A stretch of 56,456 nucleotides of DNA from Neisseria wadsworthii 9715 (GTDB lineage: Bacteria; Pseudomonadota; Gammaproteobacteria; Burkholderiales; Neisseriaceae). The position numbers were made by a program, and so were the translations under genes. This document shows positions 35,358-44,718 of the stretch, piece after piece; the stretch's first letter is position 1, and every line of letters starts with the position of its first letter. The notes beneath the pieces were generated by a model that saw only the letters and a program-made list of their open reading frames with translations, ran no database searches and was not told the DNA's origin. The stretch covers positions 1,522,694-1,579,149 of the forward strand of contig NZ_JH165159.1 of the NCBI RefSeq assembly GCF_000227765.1, given 5' to 3'.

Positions 35358-36143
35358 TTATTGGGAATTTTGCCGTACCTTTTCCGCTTGATATAGCAGT
35401 TGCGCCAGCGCGGATAATCTGCGGGTGTCGCTTCCCATCCAACCGGCGGTCAGCTTTCTCAGCCACAACACGCGCAGATAGTTTTTGCGCAGAGCAGTTT
35501 GCAAATTTTCAGGCAGGCTTTGAAAGTGTCGGCACCAAATGGCAACAGCTTCGGATAGATTGCCGGTTCGTTCAAGCCAGGTGGCGGAAGATTGCAGATA
35601 GCATAAATAGTCGCGGCATTGGCATTGTAGCAACTGCATATGCAGTAGCGGGTCGTCTTCAAAATCAATAAAGCCGATGCCTCCATCGCTTTGCCGGATA
35701 ATGTTGCGGATAAATACCTGGCTAAGGTATTGGCCGGCTTTATGCACACGGGCAATTGCAGCCAAACATTCAGCAAATGAAGCGAGCTGGGTGGCAGGAT
35801 TTTCTATTTCGTGCATAAACCCATTTGCCCCCAAGCAGCTGAACATAATTGCTTTCCGGCTTTGCGCAAGCAGTTTGGGCGCGGGCACACCGGCTTGCTC
35901 CAACTCTTGCAGGCGGCGTGCTTCTATGGCGAGCGCCGCTTCGCCACCCAAATTGGGCACCGGCTGCAAAGCACCGAGTTTGAATACCTTACTGAGCAAA
36001 CCCAATGCAGCATATCGCCATTGCGGCACATGTTTGCCTACTTTCCGCACCCAAACGGTTTCCCCGCTTGCTAACGTGTGGCTGGCAATGGTAGCAGTTT
36101 GTTCAGACAGGCATTGCGATAGGGCGGTTTGATAGTCGGTCAT
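35358..36143 (-). CDS. kinase-fold protein, BUD32/RIO-like
   Basis: A 261-residue protein with a eukaryote-like kinase layout. Likely ATP lysine K34 (VWVRKVG), E75 in the alpha-C position, H134 (VHKAGQYL) and N147 for the catalytic loop, and D160 in IDFEDDP in place of DFG. The usual catalytic Asp of HxD is absent, as in some small-molecule or LPS kinases of this group. Substrate unknown. A DUS at 36102-36113 is in frame and encodes QCLSEQT near the N-terminus. The gene stands alone on the minus strand. Confidence 0.65.
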   Translation of the reverse strand: MTDYQTALSQCLSEQTATIASHTLASGETVWVRKVGKHVPQWRYAALGLLSKVFKLGALQPVPNLGGEAALAIEARRLQELEQAGVPAPKLLAQSRKAIMFSCLGANGFMHEIENPATQLASFAECLAAIARVHKAGQYLSQVFIRNIIRQSDGGIGFIDFEDDPLLHMQLLQCQCRDYLCYLQSSATWLERTGNLSEAVAIWCRHFQSLPENLQTALRKNYLRVLWLRKLTAGWMGSDTRRLSALAQLLYQAEKVRQNSQ

Positions 36144-36198
36144 GTGAAAAGCGTTTGTTAATGTGTTGCCGGAAAATGGGGCATTTTATCATGAGGCT

Positions 36199-36375
36199 TT
36201 AAATGCCGAAGAAAAGATGCAGCAGAAAAACCAATGCGGTTACAATCAATACCATCCAAGCAGCCAAGCGGACAATATCATTTAGCGCCCGTTTTTGTTT
36301 TCTGCTAAACAAACGGTTTATGATAATCGCCGCAATCGAAATCAATAAAATAATGCGTAAGATCCGCCCGATCAT
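36199..36375 (-). CDS. small two-helix membrane protein
   Basis: A 58-residue protein: MIGRILRIILLISIAAIIINRLF, a basic loop (SRKQKRALND), then a second hydrophobic helix ending LLHLFFGI. The ATG at 36375 is chosen because the longer frame would include two DUS copies as N-terminal residues; here the AGG of a reverse DUS (36382-36393) lies near the ribosome-binding position. Function unknown. metX is divergent. Confidence 0.6.
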   Translation of the reverse strand: MIGRILRIILLISIAAIIINRLFSRKQKRALNDIVRLAAWMVLIVTALVFLLHLFFGI

Positions 36376-36479
36376 GCTCGATGCCTGTCTGAAAAACGCC
36401 GGTTTGAAAATGCCTGTCTGAATGCACAAAGCAGGCGAAGCCGCTATAATAAATGCTTTTCCGAAAACATGTCTGCCTT

Positions 36480-37619
36480 ATGAACCGTGCCAACAGTGTC
36501 GGGCTGGTCAGCCCGCAGAAAATTCCGTTTAAATCACCTTTGCTCCTGCAAAGCGGCCAAACGCTGCCCCGTTTCGATTTGATGATTGAAACTTACGGAA
36601 CGCTCAACGAGGCCAAAAGCAATGCCGTTTTGATTTGCCATGCTTTGTCGGGCAACCACCATGTGGCCGGATATCATAGCGAACAGGATAAAGCGCCCGG
36701 CTGGTGGGACAATATGGTCGGCCCCGGCAAGCCGATTGATACCAACCGTTTTTTCGTGGTCGGCTTGAACAATCTCGGCGGCTGCCACGGCAGCACCGGG
36801 CCTTTGAGCGAAAACCCTGAAACCGGCGAGGAATACGGCGCCGACTTTCCTGTGGTAACGGTAAAAGACTGGGTTAAAAGCCAAGCGATGCTGGCCGATT
36901 ATTTGGGTATCGTGCAATGGGCAGCGATTGTCGGCGGCAGCTTGGGCGGTATGCAGGCTTTGCAATGGACGATTGATTTCCCCGACCGCGTGCGCCACGC
37001 TTTGGTGATTGCTTCGGCCACGCGTTTGTCTGCACAAAATATTGCGTTTAACGATGTGGCGCGCCAAGCCATTATCACCGATTCCAATTTCCACAACGGC
37101 CATTACCGCCGCCACAACACCATTCCCCGCCGAGGTTTACGCATCGCACGTATGATGGGGCATATCACTTACTTAGCCGAAAAAGGCATGGGTAAAAAAT
37201 TCGGCCGCAGTATGCGTAGTGACGGTTACCAATACGGCTACGGCGTTGAATTTGAAATCGAATCCTATCTGCGTTATCAAGGGGATAAATTTGCCGAGTG
37301 TTTTGACGGCAACTCTTACCTGCGCATGACCAAAGCCTTGGATTATTTCGCCCCGGCCGACGAATACGGCAACGATTTATCAGCCGCGCTCAGCCATGTA
37401 AAAGCCAAATTTTTTGTTGCCAGCTTCAGCACAGACTGGCGCTTTGCACCGGAACGCTCACGTTCATTAGTCAAACATTTGGTCAGAGCAGGAAAAAGCG
37501 TGCAATATATAGAAGTGGAATCGTATCACGGCCACGATGCTTTTTTGATGACCGACGAGCCGTATGTCCGCGCCATGCGCGCTTATATGAATAATGTTTA
37601 CAAGGAGTTGCAAGCATGA
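36480..37619 (+). CDS. metX: homoserine O-acetyltransferase/succinyltransferase
   Basis: A 379-residue alpha/beta hydrolase-fold acyltransferase of methionine synthesis. The nucleophile is S154 in [18 protein letters not shown] (oxyanion region) and the C-terminal GHDAFL supply the rest of the triad. Whether acetyl- or succinyl-CoA is used cannot be settled by eye; MetX proteins paired with MetW are often succinyltransferases. The start at 36480 fits the family N-terminus. The stop overlaps the metW start (ATGA), so the two are coupled. Confidence 0.93.
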   Translation: MNRANSVGLVSPQKIPFKSPLLLQSGQTLPRFDLMIETYGTLNEAKSNAVLICHALSGNHHVAGYHSEQDKAPGWWDNMVGPGKPIDTNRFFVVGLNNLGGCHGSTGPLSENPETGEEYGADFPVVTVKDWVKSQAMLADYLGIVQWAAIVGGSLGGMQALQWTIDFPDRVRHALVIASATRLSAQNIAFNDVARQAIITDSNFHNGHYRRHNTIPRRGLRIARMMGHITYLAEKGMGKKFGRSMRSDGYQYGYGVEFEIESYLRYQGDKFAECFDGNSYLRMTKALDYFAPADEYGNDLSAALSHVKAKFFVASFSTDWRFAPERSRSLVKHLVRAGKSVQYIEVESYHGHDAFLMTDEPYVRAMRAYMNNVYKELQA

Positions 37620-38197
37620 ATCTGCGCGATGACTTGCAACTGATTTACGATTGGATTCCTGAAAACAGCCGGGTTTTGGATTTGGGCTGCGGCAAAGGCG
37701 AACTGCTTTCAGCATTAGTGCGAAACAAACATTGCAGCGGCTACGGCGTGGAAATCGACACCGAAGGCGTGCTTGCTTCCATGGAGCGCGGCATCAACGT
37801 GATACAGGCCGATTTGGAGCAGGGCCTGCAGGATTTCGATTCCAACAGCTTCGATATTCTGGTGTTGAGCCAAACCATCCAAGCCATGCAGAATACGGAA
37901 AACATTTTGCGCGACCTCACGCGCGTGGCCAAACAGGCGATTGTTTCTTTTCCGAATTTCGGCTATTGGCGCAACCGTGTGCAGCTCGGCTTAACCGGCC
38001 ATATGCCCGTATCCGAACGCATGCCGTACCAATGGTATAACACGCCGAATATCCATTTTTGTACCATTGTCGATTTCGAACTGCTGTGCGTCAAAAACGG
38101 CATCCATATTCTGGAGCGCGCCGTGATGACCAAAGGCAAACGGGTCAACACATTGCCTAATCTCCTTGGCAGTTTGGCTTTTTACCGGGTGGGTTAA
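37616..38197 (+). CDS. metW: methionine biosynthesis protein MetW
   Basis: A 193-residue methyltransferase-fold protein. The SAM-type loop is [12 protein letters not shown] (19-30) and the family-specific [10 protein letters not shown] and [10 protein letters not shown] are present. MetW acts with MetX in homoserine acylation in Proteobacteria. Its ATG overlaps the metX stop by one base within ATGA. The following SDR gene starts 2 bases after the metW stop, so a three-gene operon is likely. Confidence 0.94.
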   Translation: MNLRDDLQLIYDWIPENSRVLDLGCGKGELLSALVRNKHCSGYGVEIDTEGVLASMERGINVIQADLEQGLQDFDSNSFDILVLSQTIQAMQNTENILRDLTRVAKQAIVSFPNFGYWRNRVQLGLTGHMPVSERMPYQWYNTPNIHFCTIVDFELLCVKNGIHILERAVMTKGKRVNTLPNLLGSLAFYRVG

Positions 38198-38199
38198 AT

Positions 38200-38925
38200 A
38201 TGGAAAAAGTCATTATCACCGGCCACAGCAGGGGATTGGGAAAAGCCTTAACTAAATACTATCTGGACAAAAATTGCCCCGCTTTCGGCTTGTCACGCAA
38301 TCTTTTAAAAGAATGCCTGTCTGAAAACTTGCAGCAGCAAGCAATTGATTTATCAGATAGTCAGGCATTGAATATATGGCTGGCACAGGGCGTTTTGGCC
38401 CGTTTTATAAGCGCCACCAAACATATCGTGTTAATTAACAATGCCGGTACAACCTGGCCGAACGCTATATTAGGTAAACAAAACGCAGCAGACATGATGC
38501 AGGCTGTTACGCTCAATATCACCGCTCCCTTATTGCTCGCGAACCACCTTGCTGCATGCAAACCAACCGATGCCTGTCTGAAAATTATCCATATCTCAAG
38601 CGGAGCGGGCAGAAATGCCTATCCGGGCTGGAGCGTGTACGGCGCCACCAAAGCCGCGCTTGATCATCATGCACAATGTGTCAATATTGAAGCCAATCCG
38701 AATATACGCGCCTTATCCATTGCCCCTGGCGTGGTCGATACCGATATGCAGGCAGCCATCCGCGCTTCCGATGCCGATCATTTTCCGATGCTGCAACGAT
38801 TTCTGGATTTAAAAAAACAGGGAAGCTTGAGTTCTCCGGCAGAAACCGCCGCTAAAATAGCCGGCATCATTGATGATCAACGCTTTGAATTGGAAGCGAT
38901 ATGTGATGTAAGGCAATATTCTTAA
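38200..38925 (+). CDS. SDR family oxidoreductase
   Basis: A 241-residue short-chain dehydrogenase. The cofactor site is TGHSRGLGKAL (7-17), NNAG lies near 86, and the active site is S-x-Y-x-x-x-K with YGATKAALDHH. It is reminiscent of sepiapterin- or benzil-reductase-like SDRs; substrate unknown. Two in-frame DUS copies (38314-38325 and 38571-38582) encode ECLSENL and DACLKII. It directly follows metW, which suggests co-transcription but not necessarily a methionine role. Confidence 0.85.
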   Translation: MEKVIITGHSRGLGKALTKYYLDKNCPAFGLSRNLLKECLSENLQQQAIDLSDSQALNIWLAQGVLARFISATKHIVLINNAGTTWPNAILGKQNAADMMQAVTLNITAPLLLANHLAACKPTDACLKIIHISSGAGRNAYPGWSVYGATKAALDHHAQCVNIEANPNIRALSIAPGVVDTDMQAAIRASDADHFPMLQRFLDLKKQGSLSSPAETAAKIAGIIDDQRFELEAICDVRQYS

Positions 38926-38933
38926 AAAACATT

Positions 38934-38959
38934 TTCAGACAGGCATATGCCTGTCTGAA
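38934..38959. terminator. back-to-back DUS palindrome
   Basis: Reverse DUS 38934-38945 and forward DUS 38948-38959 with a two-base centre, just after the SDR gene; probable end of the metX-metW-SDR operon. The gap to 39103 shows no other gene. Confidence 0.7.
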
Positions 38960-39103
38960 AACTTTTATGCTATATAGTTCTGAAATACAGAAGCATTTTA
39001 AGGCGTTGCGAAGCATAGTGATAAAACACATATTTCATGCCGCAAACAATGCAAGCAATACCGTATAGCTATAACGGAACCAATAAATAACGCAGAGTAA
39101 ATT

Positions 39104-39733
39104 ATGAAACAAGATTTCCAAGCCACCTTGAAAGCGCTGGGCAAACAAGCCAAGCAAGAAGCCGAAGCCAAAGCCGAGCAAGAAAAAGCCGCCCGCAAAC
39201 AAGCAGCCGAAGAAGTGGATTTCGCCAAAATGATGAGCGACGTTAAACCTTTAAAAGGTCAAAACCGCTATATCCCTCCGCGGGATAATTCACCTATTAA
39301 ACCGCGCAAACACAATGAAACCGAGCTTGAAGAAGAAAACTATTTTTATGTAGGTGAGGGGCAATGGTTGGAAGTGCCCGATAAATTCAGTAAAAACGGG
39401 CAGGGCAGCAACGACATCAAACGCCTACAAAACGGCCATTATCCGGTTGTTGCCGACGTGGATTTACACGGTTACACACAGGAAGAAGCGCAGCAAGTGC
39501 TGAATGAATTTATCGAATTCACCAAAAAGCGCGGGGTGTGCGGCGAAATCGTTCATGGCAGCGGCTTAGGTTCTTCAGGTTATCAGCCTGTTCTAAAAAA
39601 CTTAGTGCGGCGTTGGCTGATGCAACACCCCGACGTGCTGGCTTATGTAGAACCGCGTAAAGGAAATGACGGCGCGGTAAGGTTTTTATTGAAACGGCAA
39701 TGGCGCGGCCAAGATGAAAAAAGCGGCCGGTAA
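39104..39733 (+). CDS. Smr domain protein
   Basis: A 209-residue protein. The first 40 residues are a Lys/Ala/Glu-rich helix, and the last 90 form a Small MutS-Related domain: DVDLHGYTQEEA (LDLHG-type motif), then EIVHGSGLGS (the HGxG motif) and VLAYVEPRKGNDGAVRFLLKR. Proteins of this type (SmrA/SmrB) are endonucleases; SmrB cuts mRNA at collided ribosomes. Which subgroup this belongs to is not clear. It is a single gene with weak upstream signals. Confidence 0.88.
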   Translation: MKQDFQATLKALGKQAKQEAEAKAEQEKAARKQAAEEVDFAKMMSDVKPLKGQNRYIPPRDNSPIKPRKHNETELEEENYFYVGEGQWLEVPDKFSKNGQGSNDIKRLQNGHYPVVADVDLHGYTQEEAQQVLNEFIEFTKKRGVCGEIVHGSGLGSSGYQPVLKNLVRRWLMQHPDVLAYVEPRKGNDGAVRFLLKRQWRGQDEKSGR

Positions 39734-40187
39734 ATCATTTGGCCTTTAACTTTTTTAACATTGGCAGGCAGGATTACAAGCAGCACGCACAAGCTTTTTA
39801 TTCAATTCGTTTTCGAAGATTTTAAGACTTCGTATGATTTTAATCTTTCAAATTTTCATTTTGAAATGTTCTAATACGAACATCAAGAAAAATATATAGA
39901 AGAAAAATGCCAAAAATTTGCTTTAAGGCAAATTAAGCTGTTTGCCATACAAGATAATTGCTGTTAGCATTCAAAAATACCCTCATATCTAAAAATATTA
40001 CAAAGGAATATATCAGTTCTCCGCTCTGCAATAGGCCTGTCTGAAGCCATTGTTTTATTTAGATAGAATACAAGTAACGGTTGCTTTTATATTTTGAAAT
40101 TCTTCTTATTTTTTCGAAAACGAAAATATTAAGATTCGATAATTTAACAAGCTTCTTTAATTAACTCAACTGAAAGGGATTGTCATT
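39734..40187. other. 454-bp AT-rich gap upstream of aceE
   Basis: No reading frame worth keeping on either strand. The sequence is far more AT-rich than its surroundings and holds one imperfect DUS (GGCCTGTCTGAA, around 40033) with no partner. A GAAAGGG ribosome-binding site lies just before aceE. The space is enough for a complex aceE promoter or a small RNA, but I see no conserved RNA structure. Confidence 0.6.
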
Positions 40188-42860
40188 ATGTCCACCCAAA
40201 TTCAAGACGTTGATCCTATTGAAACCCAGGAATGGTTAGACGCATTAAGCTCGGTTCTGGAACATGAAGGTACCGAACGCGCGCATTTCCTCTTGCAAAA
40301 TCTGGTGAAATACACCCGCCGCCGCGGTGTGCATATGCCGTTTGACGCAACTACCGCATATTTGAACACGATTCCGGTAGGCAAAGAGCAGAAATCTCCG
40401 GGTAATCATGAATTGGAGCACCGTATCCGTTCTATCATCCGTTGGAATGCCGCCGCAATGGTATTGCGCGCAGGCAAAAAAGATTTAGAGCTGGGTGGCC
40501 ATATTGCTTCTTTCCAATCTGCTGCCACTCTGTATGACGTCGGCTTCAACCACTTCTGGCATGCCAAAGGCAAAGACGGCGTAGAAGGCGATTTGGTGTT
40601 TATCCAAGGCCACTCCGCTCCCGGTATCTATGCACGCGCATTTGTGGAAGGCCGTTTAACCGAAGAGCAATTAAACAATTTCCGCCAAGAAGCAGATGCA
40701 GACGGCCTGTCTTCTTATCCGCACCCTTATCTGATGCCCGATTTCTGGCAATTCCCTACTGTATCTATGGGTTTAGGCCCGTTGATGGCGATTTATCAGG
40801 CACGTTTCCTGAAATACCTCGAATCACGCGGTTTAACCAAAACCAAAGGCCGTAAAGTATGGGTATTCTGCGGCGACGGCGAGATGGACGAGCCGGAAAG
40901 CCAAGGCGCTATTTCTTTGGCAGCACGCGAAGGCTTGGACAACCTGATCTTCGTTATCAACTGTAACCTGCAACGCCTCGACGGCCCTGTGCGCGGTAAC
41001 GGCAAAATCATCCAAGAACTGGAAGGCAACTTCCGCGGCGCCGGCTGGAACGTATTGAAAGTGATTTGGGGCGGCCGCTGGGACGGCTTGTTGGCCAACG
41101 ACACCAACAACGCCCTGAAACAGCGTATGAACGAATGTTTGGACGGCGACTACCAAACCTACAAATCCAAAGACGGCGCTTATGTACGCGAGCATTTCTT
41201 CAATACGCCCGAATTAAAAGCCATGGTGGCCAATATGTCGGACGAAGAAATTTGGGCCTTGAACCGCGGCGGTCACGATCCGCATAAAGTTTATGCCGCC
41301 TACTACGAAGCCGTAAACAACCCGGACGGCCGCCCGACAGTGATTTTGGCTAAAACCATTAAAGGCTACGGCATGGGTGCTTCAGGCGAAGGCCAAAACA
41401 TCGCCCACCAAGCGAAAAAAATGGACGTAGCTTCCCTGAAGCAATTCCGCACACGCTTCGGCATCCCGGTAACCGACGAGCAAATCGAAAGCGGCGACCT
41501 GCCTTACTACCGCTTCCCGGAAGATAGCCCCGAAATGCAATACCTGCGCGAACGCCGCAATGCTTTGGGCGGTTATCTGCCTCAGCGTAATCCGAATAAA
41601 GAAGCTTTGCCGATTCCTGCTTTGGAAACATTCGACGCGCAACTTGAAGCAAGCGGCGATCGCGAGTTTTCTACCACCATGGCATTCGTGCGTATTCTGT
41701 CAACTTTGCTGAAAGACAAGCAAATCGGCAAACGTATCGTGCCGATCGTTCCGGACGAAAGCCGCACTTTCGGTATGGAAGGCATGTTCCGCCAATACGG
41801 TATTTGGAATCCGAAAGGCCAACAATATACCCCACAAGATAAAGACCAACTGATGTTCTATAAAGAATCGGTTGACGGTCAGATTTTGCAGGAAGGTATT
41901 AACGAACCCGGCGCGATGGCCGACTGGATTGCAGCCGCAACCAGCTATGCAAACAGCCGCTACGCCATGATTCCGTTCTATATCTATTACTCAATGTTCG
42001 GCTTCCAACGCATCGGCGATTTAGCTTGGGCTGCAGGCGATATGCGTGCACGCGGCTTCTTGGTGGGCGGTACTTCCGGCCGTACAACTTTGAACGGCGA
42101 AGGTCTGCAACACGAAGACGGCCACAGCCAAGTTCAGGCCGATCTGATTCCGAACTGCATGAGCTACGATCCGACCTTCCAGTACGAATTGGCCGTGATC
42201 ATTCAAGACGGTTTGCGCCGCATGTATGTTAATCAGGAAGACGTGTTCTATTACCTGACCGTGATGAACGAAAACTATGCGCATCCGGCCATGCCGCAAC
42301 GCGAAGGTATTGAAGAAGAAATCCTGAAAGGTATGTATCTGTTCAAAGCCGGTGGTGCAAGCGATAAGAAAGTTCAATTGATGGGTTCCGGTACCATTCT
42401 GACCGAAGTGATTAAAGCAGCCGAGCTGCTGAAAAACGACTTCGGCGTAGAAGCCGACATTTGGTCTTGCCCGTCGTTCAACCTGCTGCACCGCGACGCT
42501 ATGAAAGTTGAGCGTCATAACCGTCTGCATCCGTTGCAAGAACAAAAACTGCCATTTGTTACCCAACAGCTGCAAGGTCATGAAGGCCCTGTTGTTGCGG
42601 CTACCGACTACATCCGCAGCTTCGCCGAGCGTATCCGTGCCTACATTCCAAACGATTTCCACGTTTTGGGCACCGACGGTTTCGGCCGCAGCGACTCGCG
42701 CGCCAACCTGCGCCGCTTCTTTGAAGTAGATAGCTACAACATTGCTGTTACCGCTTTGAGTGCTTTGGCCGACCAAGGCAAGATTGAAAAAGTGGTTGTT
42801 CAGCAAGCTATTGAGAAATACGGCATCAAAACCGACACTGTACCCAGCTGGGAACGTTAA
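40188..42860 (+). CDS. aceE: pyruvate dehydrogenase E1 component (homodimeric)
   Basis: An 890-residue thiamine diphosphate enzyme that decarboxylates pyruvate and acetylates the E2 lipoyl groups. The ThDP motif is CGDGEMDEPES through NLIFVINCNLQ (about 228-268); HGHSAPGIYARA-type QGHSAPGIYARAF lies near 140 and the C-terminal VLGTDGFGRSDSR is typical. Length matches the E. coli type (887). aceF and lpdA follow on the same strand, separated by DUS pairs. A 454-bp AT-rich region upstream probably carries the promoter. Confidence 0.97.
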   Translation: MSTQIQDVDPIETQEWLDALSSVLEHEGTERAHFLLQNLVKYTRRRGVHMPFDATTAYLNTIPVGKEQKSPGNHELEHRIRSIIRWNAAAMVLRAGKKDLELGGHIASFQSAATLYDVGFNHFWHAKGKDGVEGDLVFIQGHSAPGIYARAFVEGRLTEEQLNNFRQEADADGLSSYPHPYLMPDFWQFPTVSMGLGPLMAIYQARFLKYLESRGLTKTKGRKVWVFCGDGEMDEPESQGAISLAAREGLDNLIFVINCNLQRLDGPVRGNGKIIQELEGNFRGAGWNVLKVIWGGRWDGLLANDTNNALKQRMNECLDGDYQTYKSKDGAYVREHFFNTPELKAMVANMSDEEIWALNRGGHDPHKVYAAYYEAVNNPDGRPTVILAKTIKGYGMGASGEGQNIAHQAKKMDVASLKQFRTRFGIPVTDEQIESGDLPYYRFPEDSPEMQYLRERRNALGGYLPQRNPNKEALPIPALETFDAQLEASGDREFSTTMAFVRILSTLLKDKQIGKRIVPIVPDESRTFGMEGMFRQYGIWNPKGQQYTPQDKDQLMFYKESVDGQILQEGINEPGAMADWIAAATSYANSRYAMIPFYIYYSMFGFQRIGDLAWAAGDMRARGFLVGGTSGRTTLNGEGLQHEDGHSQVQADLIPNCMSYDPTFQYELAVIIQDGLRRMYVNQEDVFYYLTVMNENYAHPAMPQREGIEEEILKGMYLFKAGGASDKKVQLMGSGTILTEVIKAAELLKNDFGVEADIWSCPSFNLLHRDAMKVERHNRLHPLQEQKLPFVTQQLQGHEGPVVAATDYIRSFAERIRAYIPNDFHVLGTDGFGRSDSRANLRRFFEVDSYNIAVTALSALADQGKIEKVVVQQAIEKYGIKTDTVPSWER

Positions 42861-42869
42861 GCAGTGGTT

Positions 42870-42901
42870 TTCAGACAGGCATATCGCAGTGCCTGTCTGA
42901 A
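42870..42901. repeat. outward-facing DUS pair between aceE and aceF
   Basis: Reverse DUS 42870-42881 and forward DUS 42890-42901, which can pair as a hairpin with an 8-base loop. It may lower read-through into aceF. Confidence 0.7.
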
Positions 42902-42978
42902 AAAAGGATTTTGAATGGTTCTAACAAGATAATTAAGTTGCGAACCTTGCTTCACAACTAAATTAAAGGATAAGCACG

Positions 42979-44625
42979 ATGAGTCAAATCGTAGAAATCA
43001 AAGTACCCGACATTGGCGGCCACGAGAATGTGGATGTCATTGCGGTAGAAGTAAAAGCCGGCGATACCGTTGCCGTAGATGATGCCCTGATTACTTTGGA
43101 AACCGACAAAGCCACTATGGATGTGCCTGCCGATACCGCTGGCGTGGTGAAAGAAGTGAAAGTAAAAGTGGGCGACAAAGTATCTGAAGGCAGCGTGATT
43201 GTGTTGGTTGAAGCTACCGGTGCCGCTGAAGCAGCGCCAGCAAAAGAAGCGGCTCCAGCTCCCGCAGCACAAGCCGCACCTGCGCCTTCAACCGGCAGCA
43301 GCTTGGCTAAAGTGGAAGTGCCCGATATTGGCGGCCATGAGAACGTGGATGTGATTGCGGTAGAAGTAAAAGCCGGCGATACCGTTGCCGTGGACGACAC
43401 GCTGATTACCCTGGAAACCGACAAAGCCACTATGGATGTGCCGTCAACTGCGGCCGGTGTGGTTAAAGCCGTTCATATCAAAGTGGGCGACAAAGTTTCT
43501 CAAGGCACCGTTATTGTAGAGGTTGAAGCTGCCGGCGGTTCTACAGCTGTCGCAACACCTGCGGAACAAAAAGCCGAAGAGAAAAAAGAGAAAAAAGCCG
43601 AACCGGCTCCTGCAGCTGCACCGGCCGCCGCCGCTCCTGCCCCGCAAACAGCTTCTGCTGCACCGGTTGCTGCATTCGGCAACACGCCGGTTAACGAAGC
43701 CGCATTTGCCAAAGCACACGCAGGCCCGTCTGCCCGTAAACTGGCACGCGAATTAGGCGTGGATTTAGGTCTGGTTACCGGTACTGGCTTGAAAGGCCGT
43801 ATTGTCGGCGAAGACATCAAAGCCTTCGTTAAAGCTGCCATGCAAGGCGGCGCGGGCAAAGCCGCTCCAGCCGCACCTTCTTTAGGCGGCGGTTTGGACT
43901 TGTTGCCGTGGCCGAAAGTTGATTTCAGCAAATTCGGTGAAATCGAAGTAAAAGAGCTTTCTCGCATCAAGAAAATTTCCGGTCAAAACCTGTCGCGAAA
44001 CTGGGTGATGATTCCGCATGTTACCGTGAACGATGAAGCCGATATGACCGAACTGGAAGAGTTCCGCAAACAGCTGAATAAAGAATGGGAGCGCGAGGGT
44101 GTGAAATTGTCGCCGTTGGCGTTTATCATCAAAGCTTCCGTAACGGCTTTGAAAGCTTTCCCGGAATTCAACTCATCTTTGGATGGCGACAACTTGGTAT
44201 TGAAAAAATACTACAACATCGGCTTCGCAGCCGACACGCCTAACGGCTTGGTTGTACCAGTAATTAAAGATGCCGATAAGAAGGGTTTGAAAGAAATTTC
44301 TCAAGACTTAACCGAGCTGAGCAAAAAGGCTCGCGAAGGCAAGCTCAAACCCAACGAAATGCAAGGTGCAACCTTTACCATTTCCAGCTTGGGCGGTATC
44401 GGCGGTACCGGTTTCACTCCGATTGTGAATGCGCCTGAAGTGGCTATTTTGGGTGTATGCAAATCGCAAATGAAACCGGTGTGGAACGGCTCTGCCTTTG
44501 AACCGCGCCTGATGTGTCCGTTGAGCCTGTCATTCGACCACCGCGTGATTGATGGTGCGGCCGGTATGCGCTTTACCGTGTTCTTGGCAAGTCTGTTAAA
44601 AGATTTCCGCCGCATTACACTGTAA
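42979..44625 (+). CDS. aceF: dihydrolipoamide acetyltransferase E2 with two lipoyl domains
   Basis: A 548-residue E2. Lipoyl domain 1 spans about 1-78 (lipoyl-lysine K44 in ETDKATMD) and domain 2 about 109-183 (K149), joined by Ala/Pro-rich linkers. The peripheral-subunit-binding domain is at about 248-284 ([12 protein letters not shown]), and the catalytic domain carries H521 in SFDHRVIDG. The two lipoyl domains are near-identical at DNA level over about 120 bp, which suggests recent duplication or gene conversion. E1 is upstream and E3 downstream. Confidence 0.97.
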   Translation: MSQIVEIKVPDIGGHENVDVIAVEVKAGDTVAVDDALITLETDKATMDVPADTAGVVKEVKVKVGDKVSEGSVIVLVEATGAAEAAPAKEAAPAPAAQAAPAPSTGSSLAKVEVPDIGGHENVDVIAVEVKAGDTVAVDDTLITLETDKATMDVPSTAAGVVKAVHIKVGDKVSQGTVIVEVEAAGGSTAVATPAEQKAEEKKEKKAEPAPAAAPAAAAPAPQTASAAPVAAFGNTPVNEAAFAKAHAGPSARKLARELGVDLGLVTGTGLKGRIVGEDIKAFVKAAMQGGAGKAAPAAPSLGGGLDLLPWPKVDFSKFGEIEVKELSRIKKISGQNLSRNWVMIPHVTVNDEADMTELEEFRKQLNKEWEREGVKLSPLAFIIKASVTALKAFPEFNSSLDGDNLVLKKYYNIGFAADTPNGLVVPVIKDADKKGLKEISQDLTELSKKAREGKLKPNEMQGATFTISSLGGIGGTGFTPIVNAPEVAILGVCKSQMKPVWNGSAFEPRLMCPLSLSFDHRVIDGAAGMRFTVFLASLLKDFRRITL

Positions 44626-44630
44626 CGCCG

Positions 44631-44663
44631 TTCAGACAGGCATCCAAACAATGCCTGTCTGAA
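44631..44663. repeat. outward-facing DUS pair between aceF and lpdA
   Basis: Reverse DUS 44631-44642 and forward DUS 44652-44663, able to form a hairpin with a 9-base loop, 5 bases after the aceF stop. Confidence 0.7.
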
Positions 44664-44718
44664 AAGACTACCGAAGCAGCCGGTAAAATACCGGTTGCTT
44701 TCCAGAAAGGTTTAAAGA

